NCBI GenBank assembly: GCA_964399165.1 | Contig: CAYNPO010000017.1 | Location: 7,481 to 71,480, forward strand | Length of the DNA stretch: 64,000 bases | Reading direction: 5' to 3' | Origin: UBA6144 sp964399165 | Lineage (GTDB): Bacteria; Bdellovibrionota; Bacteriovoracia; Bacteriovoracales; Bacteriovoracaceae | Shown: positions 48,730 to 56,544 of the stretch, piece by piece | Numbering within the stretch: the stretch's first letter is position 1 | Layout of the letters: each line of letters opens with the position of its first letter | Notes under the pieces: generated by a model | The model's input: only the letters and a program-made list of their open reading frames with translations | Databases searched by the model: none | What the model was told of the DNA's origin: nothing | Program-made: the position numbers and the translations under genes

Positions 48730-50664
48730 CTAAACCTCTTCGCCGACTCCTTCGACTGCGGGAAAGTATTCCTGTTTGGGCCCGATCTTGTGGCCAGCTG
48801 GAAGGGGAACGCCCAGCTCCTCCAGTCTGAAGACATCCTCGGGCAGGTTGAGGGACTGGCGCACTTTTTCCATGGTGAAGGGCGCGAAGGGATGGAGCAT
48901 GATCATGAGGTTCTTGAGCACGTAGAAGCTGGTATAGAGCGCGTCTTGGCGGCCCTCCAGCGGGGCGCGGTCGTCGTGGGGCTTGAACTGCACGAACAGG
49001 CCGTTGATGGAGCGGGCATAGTTTTCGATCTGGAAGAGCAGCTGGGCGTATTCGGCGCGCTCCATGTTTTTCAGATAGAGCTGCACCAGTTTAATGGTGT
49101 CCTTCTCCACTTTCTCAAGGAGTTTGCCCGCGGGCACCTCGCCGTTGAATTTGGAGTGGCATGCAGAAATGGGCTTCTCGATGGCCGCGTTCATGGGACC
49201 GGCCAAGAACTTGTTGCGCTCGGCGAGCATGCCGAAGTCGAAGTTGGAGGCCTTCTCGGGCAGGCTCAGGAGAGCGAGCAGGTAGCGGATCTGGTCGGGG
49301 GCGTGGCCGAACTCATCTAGCATCTGGGCGGCGGAGTAGAAGTTGCCCCGGGATTTGCTCATCTTCTCGCCGTCCACCTGCAGGTGGAAGACGCTGAGGA
49401 TGTCCGTCATCTGGAGTTCCCCGGGGGCGGGGAGGGTTTGGGGATCGGACTTCTGGCCGAGCCACATGGCTCCTTGCATGAGCACATAGAAATAGACGTT
49501 GTCTTGGCCGATGAACTGGAAGACCCGGCCCTCGGGGTTTTTCCAGAAACGGTCCACTTCGGATTCCGGGCGGCCCTTGGCTTTGAGGGCGGTCCTGCAG
49601 AATGAAATGGGCGCTATGAGGGAGTCAGGCCAGACGTAAAGAGTTTTGCCCTTCAGGTCTGGGTCGATGTCCGGTAGTGGGACGCCCCAGCTCACATCCC
49701 GGGTGATGGAGCGGTGGGCCCAGGCGTCCATGGGCGCGCAGGGGATGCCCTTTTCGGCGAGCATCTGAAGGCCGGTGGCGTAGTCGGCCTTGTTGTCGAA
49801 CTGGACCACTACTTTCTTGCCAGGGGCGTAGCGGCTTTTATGCTTAGGGAGAGTGGGGCGCAGTTCTTTGAAGACGGGTTCATGGGAGTTGTCGAACTGG
49901 AAAGCGGGGAGGACGGTGTCGTGGACTTGGTTGAAAACGGCGGTCCGCCACTTGTTCTGCTTGGACTTGATCCAGGTGACCAAAGGATCCACCACCTTCG
50001 CCATGTCCAGCCACCAATGGACCGTGTCCCGCAGTTCGGGCGTACCATCGCTCAGGGAGGATTTGGGTTTCACCAGCGCCGAAGGGTCGTACTGGGTGCC
50101 GCACACCTCGCACTCGTCGCTGTACGCGGAAGTGTTGGTGCAGGCGGGGTTGGGGCAGGTGCCGGTGACGTTGCGGTCCTGGAGGAAGCGCCCGATCTTG
50201 GGGTCAAACCACTGCTTGGTGGTTTTCTTCTCCAGCATGCCGTTCTTGTGCAGGTTTTTGAGGAACTCCTGGCACAGGGCCGAATGGTGGGGGAAGGTTT
50301 CGGGACGCGAGGTGCCGGAGTACACGTCCTGGGAGATGCCGTAGCGCTGGAGGGTATGCTTTTGCTTGGCGTGGATTTCCGCGATGAACTCCTGGACGCT
50401 CTTGCCGTTCTTGATGGCCGCCACTTCCGAAGTGGAGCCGTGGTCGTCGGTGCCGCACACGTAAAGCACGTTCTCCGCCCCGATCATCATGCGCATGTAG
50501 CGGGCCAGGATGTCCCCCGGCACGTGGGTGCCGGCCATGTGTCCCAGGTGCAAGTCAGCGTTGGCGTAGGGCATGCCGGCGGTGATCACCGCCGTGGCCG
50601 GACGCTTGAGGTTTTTGAGTACGTCCTGGACGTTGGCGGGGGGAGTGTAGGCGGGTTTGTTCAT
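48730..50664 (-). CDS. metG: Methionyl-tRNA synthetase
   Basis: 644 residues. Class I motifs are DLHLGHM (about 37-43) and GEKMSKSRGN (near 432). The connective peptide holds a zinc knuckle, CPNPAC...CEVCG. A C-terminal anticodon-binding helical domain follows (FQIENYARSINGLFVQFKPH), but there is no EMAP/Trbp111 domain, so this is the shorter form. Charges tRNA-Met. The start is the ATG at 50664. Confidence 0.95.
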   Translation of the reverse strand: MNKPAYTPPANVQDVLKNLKRPATAVITAGMPYANADLHLGHMAGTHVPGDILARYMRMMIGAENVLYVCGTDDHGSTSEVAAIKNGKSVQEFIAEIHAKQKHTLQRYGISQDVYSGTSRPETFPHHSALCQEFLKNLHKNGMLEKKTTKQWFDPKIGRFLQDRNVTGTCPNPACTNTSAYSDECEVCGTQYDPSALVKPKSSLSDGTPELRDTVHWWLDMAKVVDPLVTWIKSKQNKWRTAVFNQVHDTVLPAFQFDNSHEPVFKELRPTLPKHKSRYAPGKKVVVQFDNKADYATGLQMLAEKGIPCAPMDAWAHRSITRDVSWGVPLPDIDPDLKGKTLYVWPDSLIAPISFCRTALKAKGRPESEVDRFWKNPEGRVFQFIGQDNVYFYVLMQGAMWLGQKSDPQTLPAPGELQMTDILSVFHLQVDGEKMSKSRGNFYSAAQMLDEFGHAPDQIRYLLALLSLPEKASNFDFGMLAERNKFLAGPMNAAIEKPISACHSKFNGEVPAGKLLEKVEKDTIKLVQLYLKNMERAEYAQLLFQIENYARSINGLFVQFKPHDDRAPLEGRQDALYTSFYVLKNLMIMLHPFAPFTMEKVRQSLNLPEDVFRLEELGVPLPAGHKIGPKQEYFPAVEGVGEEV

Positions 50665-50815
50665 GCCGGAATTCTAAACAAAAAGCTCAAGCCCGACCAA
50701 TCCTTTTGGGGAGTTCGGCTCCTGGAAACGTCTTCGGGCAATTCTTGCCCGTTCTCCTCCCTCAGGCGGAAAAGTACCTCTCCGCTACCATGGAAGGAAG
50801 GGACTTCTCCCCCAA

Positions 50816-51823
50816 ATGCGAGTCGACGTGATCCGTTCGTCTTGGCCGCTTGCCGTACTTTTCTCCGCGCTGTGCGCGCAGGCTGCCCCCGTGCGCGTGA
50901 TCGGCCAGCGCGGGCCCGCGAACATGGTGGGGACCCCAGGGGGGCCTGAGATCGTGCCTGCGACCCAGTTGGGAGACGAGGAAGCGCTGGCCGGCACGGC
51001 CGACCCGCCCCACGTCCCCGAACTGAGCACCGCCCCCGTGCGGGTGCTTGCCCCCCCTGCCGCGCCAGCGGCGCCGGCCCCGGGCGGGCCGAAAAAAACC
51101 ACCCAAAAATCCGTTCCCACCCGGGTCATTCGTCTTCCGGAGGAGCCGGCTCCTGTACGTCCAGGAGGGCTCACGGCGTCCATGCGCTATGACACCACGG
51201 CCATCTCCGCCTACGATCCCTCCACCGACGACGACGCCGACCTGCGCACCTCCTACGACGCGCGGGTGCAGGTGGCCTGGGCCAAAAGGTGGTCCGAAGC
51301 CTGGGCCAGCCGCCTGGTGGGACAGCTGCGTTTGGTGGACTTTGAACCCAACGAGGTCACCGCCAAGGAGCTGGTGGACCGCGAGCAGAACTTGCACGGG
51401 GCGAAGGTCCAGGTGGAGCACGGGTTTTCTCCGAGCTTCTCGCTCGGGATAGGGGCGGGTTACCAGCAGCAGCTCTTCGTGAAGGCCCCCACTGCCGACC
51501 GGGTGGCCCTTGCCCCTTTGCTCATTCCCGAGGCGGGGCTCTCCGCCCGCATGCGTGTCATGGACGCCGGAAAAACCTCTGTCTGGCTGAACCTGGCTGG
51601 GGACTACCTGGCCTCCGCCCAGGGCGATGGCTTCAAGGCCAAGCCAGGCCACGCCTACCAAGCTGGCCTGGCCATGCGACGGATGGCAGCCGAGGGGCGC
51701 TTCGTGGAAGTGGAGGCCGGGTACCTGGAGCGCTCTCAGGACAGTGATGTGGTGAAGCTCGCCGAACGCTCCGTGTGGGCGAGGGTGAACTTCGATATAG
51801 CTTTGTTCGAGGGGGGCCGATGA
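50816..51823 (+). CDS. Secreted outer-membrane-like protein
   Basis: 335 residues with a signal peptide (about 1-23), a Pro/Ala-rich linker (APPAAPAAPAPGGPKK) and a C-terminal ~210 residues of alternating strands with aromatic ends (SMRYDTTAISAYDPSTDDDA, SFSLGIGAGYQQQLFV, SVWARVNFDIALF) that suggest a barrel. Unknown function. It overlaps the LamG lipoprotein gene by 4 bp (ATGA), so the two are co-translated and probably interact at the cell surface. Confidence 0.6.
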   Translation: MRVDVIRSSWPLAVLFSALCAQAAPVRVIGQRGPANMVGTPGGPEIVPATQLGDEEALAGTADPPHVPELSTAPVRVLAPPAAPAAPAPGGPKKTTQKSVPTRVIRLPEEPAPVRPGGLTASMRYDTTAISAYDPSTDDDADLRTSYDARVQVAWAKRWSEAWASRLVGQLRLVDFEPNEVTAKELVDREQNLHGAKVQVEHGFSPSFSLGIGAGYQQQLFVKAPTADRVALAPLLIPEAGLSARMRVMDAGKTSVWLNLAGDYLASAQGDGFKAKPGHAYQAGLAMRRMAAEGRFVEVEAGYLERSQDSDVVKLAERSVWARVNFDIALFEGGR

Positions 51824-54306
51824 AAACCTGGCTTGCCCTCCTCCCGCTTCTCCTCCTCGGATCCTGCTTGCAGAAAAAGTCCCGCATCGGGAACGACTTC
51901 CTGGGCGCCGCGGGCTCCTTCACCATGGAAATCCCCTTCGACGCCGGCACCCAATCCAGCTACCTCTTCAACGACATCGCCTACTCCGCCAACATGACAT
52001 TGGAACTGTTGAGCGGCCGCGTGCGCCTGAAGCTCTCGGGCCAGACTGACGACGCCACCACCAGTGGAGCTGGCTCGGGGGGATTCCAGGACGGCACGCT
52101 CCTAGGCGTGCAGTGGGACGACACCAATGGGTACTTGCGCCTGGACTCCACCACCAACACAGCTGAGTTGGAGGAGAGTTGGGCCCCGGAATGGGCCTCC
52201 GTCGTGGGTTACTGGCGCTTCAACGAAGCCGCCGGCTCCGCAACGGTGGCCGACGATTCCCCCGGGGCCTCCTACGCGGCCACGGTGGGGGCTGGTGTGA
52301 CCTTGGGGGGCACGGGCCAGCTCAACGGCTCGGCCGACTTACCGGGCGCCGCCGGCGCTGAAATCATCACAGGGACGGGCCCTGGGCTCACCACGGCCGG
52401 CACGGTCGCGCTGTGGGTGAACGTGGCATCGTTTAACGGCGACGGCATCGTCATGCACCAGGGCCCGGCAGGCTCCGAGTCTTTCTCGATCCTCGCCACC
52501 GGGGATACCTTTTCCGCCACCGCCTACTGGGACGACGCCACCAGCACCACCGTCAGCGCCGCCGCCCTCGCGGGCCAGTGGTACCACGTGGCCCTGGCCT
52601 ATGACGGTTCCGAACTCGTGCTCTACTTGAACGGACACCGCGCCGACGGTGCCGCCGCCGTGGGGAAAACCTTCGCCACCCCCGCGAACTCTCAGGTGGG
52701 CTTCGGGATATACACCGACGCGGGCAACCACTTCATTGGAGGTGTGGACGAGGCTGCCTTGTGGGACGCTGGCCTGGACGCCGATGAGGTGCATGCCCTG
52801 TACGAGCGCCAGTCGCCCGTTCACGCTGGGCTTTTGACCTCCCGGGTGATGGACGGTTTCGCCTCCCAGTCCTGGAGCTCCCTGGCCATGTTGACCACGC
52901 TCCCTTTCCACAAACCCTTGTCCACCTCCGCCGAGGACACCAGCGCCACCGGCGGCTACCTGGAGCTGTCCGGCGACCTGGCCTCGGGACTCACACACCT
53001 CTGGCGATTCGACGAAACCGCCGGGGCCGTAGCCGCGGACGCGGTGGGGGGCCTCGACGGCACCCTGGCCAACAGTCCGGGGCTCGACCAACCGGGGCGC
53101 TTTAACCGTGCCATCCGCCTGGATCGCGCCAGCGTGGACCACGTGGAAATCCCCACCCACGACTTAGGCAACCAGTTCACCTTATCCTTCTGGGCGAAGA
53201 TAAATCGGACCACGACCCTGTGGCACACGCTGGCCTCCAACTCCGGCAGCGGGTCCGCCGCCGACGGGTTCCGCATCGGGCTTAACACCTGGACCACCGG
53301 GGATGGCCGCGTGAGTCTGGAGACCGGCAACGGGGTGGCGGGCAACGCCGCCACCACGCCGGTGGGACTCGCCACCCCGTCGGTCTGGCACCACTACGCC
53401 TTCGTGGTGGACCGCACCGCCGGCACAGCCCAGATCTGGGTGGACGGGGTCCGCAGCAGCACCGACGAAACCATCCGCACCGACTTCAACACCAGCGGCG
53501 TCATCCGCTTCGGGGCAACCCTCAACAACGCCGGCCCTTTCGACGGATTGCTCGACGAGGCAGCGACATGGTCCCGGGCCCTGGACGCAGACGAGGTCCG
53601 TCAGTTGTACCGCCGTGGAGCCAACCGGCTCAGATACCAGGTGAGAAGCTGCGCCAACGACGACTGCTCGGACCAAAACGCTTCCCCAAACCTGGGCTGG
53701 AAAGGCCCCGATGACACCGCCGCCTCGTGGTTCTCTGAGCTCCACAACACCACCAACAACGTGCAAGGGGACGCCCCTTTGGCGACGTCTCCCACCATGA
53801 CCTTCGCCAACTTCACCACCGCGCCCCTGGTGGTGGCGGACAACCGGTACTTCCAGTATCGGGTGGCCCTGGAAAACGACGACGCCGGCACCGCCGTGTG
53901 CAGCTACGACGCCGTGGCCAGCGCCTGCTCCCCCGAGCTGCGCTCGGTGGTGGTGGGCCCCGCCCACTACGACTCCACCGCCCGTACCATCACCACCAAA
54001 GCTTCCCTGGGACGGGCCTACGTGCTGCTGGACAGCTTCGAGGAAACCGGCACCACCGACTGCACCGAGGGCGTGCGCTACGCTTTGAGCGCCGATGGCG
54101 ACGACTTCCATTACTGGGACGGCTCGAGCTGGACGGCTTCAGCCGGATACGCCACCGCCAGCGATGCGGCTACCATCAATGACCACATCGCTAGTTTCCC
54201 CACCCAGGTGGGACGGGGAACCCTGCGGGTCAAGGCTTATCTCAAGTCCGATGGGGAAAGCGCCTGCGCGCTGGAAGGGATCAAGGTCACCGGGCGAAAC
54301 TACTAG
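51820..54306 (+). CDS. Surface lipoprotein with two LamG-like domains
   Basis: About 828 residues with a lipoprotein signal (LLGSC, Cys at residue 15). Two concanavalin A/LamG-like modules are visible: one starting VVGYWRFNEAAGSATVADDS and ending IGGVDEAALWDAGLDADEVH, the other THLWRFDETAGAVAADAVGG to DGLLDEAATWSRALDADEVR. The C-terminal part (RYQVRSCANDDCSDQ) is typical of large surface proteins of predatory bacteria. It may bind sugars or other cells. Thr/Gly/Ala-rich linkers join the modules. Confidence 0.8.
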   Translation: MKTWLALLPLLLLGSCLQKKSRIGNDFLGAAGSFTMEIPFDAGTQSSYLFNDIAYSANMTLELLSGRVRLKLSGQTDDATTSGAGSGGFQDGTLLGVQWDDTNGYLRLDSTTNTAELEESWAPEWASVVGYWRFNEAAGSATVADDSPGASYAATVGAGVTLGGTGQLNGSADLPGAAGAEIITGTGPGLTTAGTVALWVNVASFNGDGIVMHQGPAGSESFSILATGDTFSATAYWDDATSTTVSAAALAGQWYHVALAYDGSELVLYLNGHRADGAAAVGKTFATPANSQVGFGIYTDAGNHFIGGVDEAALWDAGLDADEVHALYERQSPVHAGLLTSRVMDGFASQSWSSLAMLTTLPFHKPLSTSAEDTSATGGYLELSGDLASGLTHLWRFDETAGAVAADAVGGLDGTLANSPGLDQPGRFNRAIRLDRASVDHVEIPTHDLGNQFTLSFWAKINRTTTLWHTLASNSGSGSAADGFRIGLNTWTTGDGRVSLETGNGVAGNAATTPVGLATPSVWHHYAFVVDRTAGTAQIWVDGVRSSTDETIRTDFNTSGVIRFGATLNNAGPFDGLLDEAATWSRALDADEVRQLYRRGANRLRYQVRSCANDDCSDQNASPNLGWKGPDDTAASWFSELHNTTNNVQGDAPLATSPTMTFANFTTAPLVVADNRYFQYRVALENDDAGTAVCSYDAVASACSPELRSVVVGPAHYDSTARTITTKASLGRAYVLLDSFEETGTTDCTEGVRYALSADGDDFHYWDGSSWTASAGYATASDAATINDHIASFPTQVGRGTLRVKAYLKSDGESACALEGIKVTGRNY

Positions 54307-54472
54307 GCTCCTTGATTGCCCCGAGCTCTCCGACTTCCTCCCTTTATCGCTAGTCGCGTTTCCAGTGGACGTTACCTTCAGTAGTAACGGTTTGAGTGTG
54401 GAAAGAATTGCAACCCTCACGACGGGGGCGAGTTCAGGGAGTATGAACCTTACCCATTAATTGGAGGTTCCC

Positions 54473-55117
54473 ATGAACAAGCTACTCGCGACCACCTTCC
54501 TCATCCTGGCTTCCGGCGCCCTCCGGGCTGCTTGCCCCAACCTGGAGGGTGTGTACGAAGTCAATTTACAGGGTGCGCGGCTCACCTCACGCATCAATGA
54601 ATCCGCTGTGGCGCCGGGAACGTGCCTGTACAAGGGCAGGAAGGAAAATGCCTATGAAATCGACGCTAATCCCTTCCGCGTTTGGGTGAACTACGACGGC
54701 TGGTACGTTTCCAACAAAAACCCGGAGGACGTGCGTCCCGGTACCCAGCGCTTGGCCCTGATCTCCAAAGGGGAGAGCAACTGCGTGTACTCCAACGTCG
54801 TGTTGGGTAACCTGTCCCTGGCCCAGGCCAAAGAACAACTCCGTGCCGGAACTTTCGCCGGCAACCGCCCGAGTTTCTCTTTGGAGCAGCACCGTGCGAC
54901 CTCAGCGAACACTTACGAACTCAACCCGGAAGGCCGCTCCGTGCGCACCCGGGACGAAGACTCCGACGTCACCAAAATGCGCCAAGAACTGTTGCGGGTC
55001 TTGCCGGACGGATCGATCTTTACACGCGATATCGAACGCTCCCATGGGCGCGTGCACTTCGCGTTCTTCCGGCACGACAATGAAGTGGCCTGTCTGTTCC
55101 GCCGCGTAGAAAATTAA
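54473..55117 (+). CDS. Secreted protein, unknown
   Basis: 214 residues with a signal peptide (1-20, LRAAC) and a TTGGAGG site. The mature part is beta-prone (NLEGVYEVNLQGARLTSRIN, NPFRVWVNYDGWYVSNKNPE) with a later helical, charged segment and three Cys. No family is recognised. A GTTAC/GTAAC dyad lies about 90 bp upstream. It stands alone between the LamG gene and the convergent SRPBCC gene. Confidence 0.55.
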   Translation: MNKLLATTFLILASGALRAACPNLEGVYEVNLQGARLTSRINESAVAPGTCLYKGRKENAYEIDANPFRVWVNYDGWYVSNKNPEDVRPGTQRLALISKGESNCVYSNVVLGNLSLAQAKEQLRAGTFAGNRPSFSLEQHRATSANTYELNPEGRSVRTRDEDSDVTKMRQELLRVLPDGSIFTRDIERSHGRVHFAFFRHDNEVACLFRRVEN

Positions 55118-55154
55118 TAGGCCAGCCGGGGGGGAGGTCCCCCCGGCGCACCGC

Positions 55155-56102
55155 TTAAGCCCCCAGTACCCCCTCCAACTTGTCGAAGGATCCGGTCCAG
55201 CCCGCGGTCATACCGGGACGCTCGGCCACGAAGGCCTTGATTTCCGCAGTGGTGGTAGTGCCGTGGCCCTCCATCCGCACCGTCACCCGTGTTTGCGCTG
55301 GGCCCTCTTCGGTGAATGTTACCGTTACCAGCATGGCCTCGGGCCACACCGGCGCCATGGGGTGGCGGGAGACGCCACCGTGCTCGTCGCTGAAATGCTG
55401 GGTGTAGACCAGGCGCCCGGGCGCGATCTCCTGGTAGCGTAGCTTGCCATAGAAGCGCATGGAGCCGCCGTCGCCCATGAAAAAGAAGCTCTCGCCCCCC
55501 ACGCGCACGTCGGCCCGTACGAAGCTCATGTCCATGCCAGTGGGGGGGAGCCAGCGGACCAGGTGTTCGGTCCTGGTCCACATCTCCTGTACTCGAGCCA
55601 AGGGTGCCTGGAAGCTGCGGTTGATGAGGAACACGTCCTTCCCGCTGTCTTCTTCCTCCAGGTACTCGCCCAAGCGGTCCCAGGTGGAGTCTCCCCCGGC
55701 CTGCTTGATGAATTTCTTGATCTCGGCGGCCGCCTCAGGCGTGGCCAGGGCCATGGTCATTTCCAGCTGCGTGCCTCCCTTCACGGCGGTGAACTCCATG
55801 GTCACGCGGAACAGGGGTGGGCGATCCTTGTGGCCGCCGTGGTCGTAAACCAGCCGCTTGTGCTCCACGACTTCGTGGTAGAGGGTGGTGTTGGGCATCT
55901 CCACCCCACCTGGGCCGTGCATCATGTAATCCCAGTGGCCCCCGGGACGCAGGTCCTTGCTGAAAGTGGTGATGCTCCAACCCCGCGGGCCCCACCATTT
56001 GGCGGCCTGGGCTGGGTCGCAGATGGCGTCCCACACGGCCTTCACCGGTGCGGCGTAGAAGCGGGTGAGGTAAAGTTCGTTGGGCTTATTTTTTGCGGCC
56101 AT
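55155..56102 (-). CDS. Protein with two SRPBCC (AHSA1-like) domains
   Basis: 315 residues made of two tandem START/AHSA1 domains: one beginning LYLTRFYAAPVKAVWDAICD (about 10-150), the other INRSFQAPLARVQEMWTRTE (about 159-310). Each has the WDxMxxGxGGVEMxN/FFFMGDGGSMRFYG mid-strand. These helix-grip domains bind hydrophobic ligands or act as cochaperones. It overlaps an ArsR regulator by 17 bp, the common ArsR-SRPBCC pair, and is probably derepressed together with it. Confidence 0.85.
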   Translation of the reverse strand: MAAKNKPNELYLTRFYAAPVKAVWDAICDPAQAAKWWGPRGWSITTFSKDLRPGGHWDYMMHGPGGVEMPNTTLYHEVVEHKRLVYDHGGHKDRPPLFRVTMEFTAVKGGTQLEMTMALATPEAAAEIKKFIKQAGGDSTWDRLGEYLEEEDSGKDVFLINRSFQAPLARVQEMWTRTEHLVRWLPPTGMDMSFVRADVRVGGESFFFMGDGGSMRFYGKLRYQEIAPGRLVYTQHFSDEHGGVSRHPMAPVWPEAMLVTVTFTEEGPAQTRVTVRMEGHGTTTTAEIKAFVAERPGMTAGWTGSFDKLEGVLGA

Positions 56103-56448
56103 TCTTTCTTCCTTTCTTCTTTTGGTCGGCGGTGACGGTTTTTAAGTAGGCGTCGAGGCGGTCAAAACTTTCTTCCCAGAGAACTCGATAGTGCTCCATC
56201 CAGTCCGCCACGTCTTTAAGCGGCTCGGGACGCAAATGGCAGGAACGCCACTGCGCTTCCCGCGTCTTCGTGATCAACCCAGCCTTTTCCAGCACCTTTA
56301 GATGCTTGGTCACGGCGGGCAAGCTCATGGTCTTCAAAAAAGGGCGGGCCAGGTCAGAGACATTCGCTTCCCCATGGGAGAGCTGCTCCAACAACGCGCG
56401 GCGGGTTGGGTCAGCAAGGGCGGAGAAGGTCTGAGTCAGCTGGTCCAC
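56086..56448 (-). CDS. ArsR-family transcriptional regulator
   Basis: 120 residues from a GTG start. A winged HTH of the ArsR type is clear: FSALADPTRRALLEQLSHGE, then FLKTMSLPAVTKHLKVLEKA (recognition helix) and a basic C-tail. No metal-binding Cys pair is visible, as usual for ArsR proteins paired with SRPBCC domains. GTTAA repeats in front of the gene, including a GTTAATTAAC palindrome, are a plausible operator. Confidence 0.88.
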   Translation of the reverse strand: MDQLTQTFSALADPTRRALLEQLSHGEANVSDLARPFLKTMSLPAVTKHLKVLEKAGLITKTREAQWRSCHLRPEPLKDVADWMEHYRVLWEESFDRLDAYLKTVTADQKKKGRKNGRKK

Positions 56449-56461
56449 AATTAACTCCGTG

Positions 56462-56471
56462 GTTAATTAAC
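56462..56471. promoter_or_regulatory. GTTAATTAAC palindrome, ArsR operator candidate
   Basis: A perfect 10-bp palindrome 13 bp upstream of the ArsR start, within an array of TTAA-containing repeats (TTAACTCC, GGTTAACTATAAG). Confidence 0.45.
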
Positions 56472-56544
56472 TTACAGGTTAACTATAAGTCAAGCCGAGT
56501 CCAGCCAACAGAGAAATTTTCCTGGAAAAGGCCCTGGGCTATGG

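Noticed and set aside
54372..54392. GTTAC...GTAAC inverted repeat before the secreted protein gene at 54473
   Set aside because: Five-base arms with a wide spacer occur often by chance and no regulator lies nearby.
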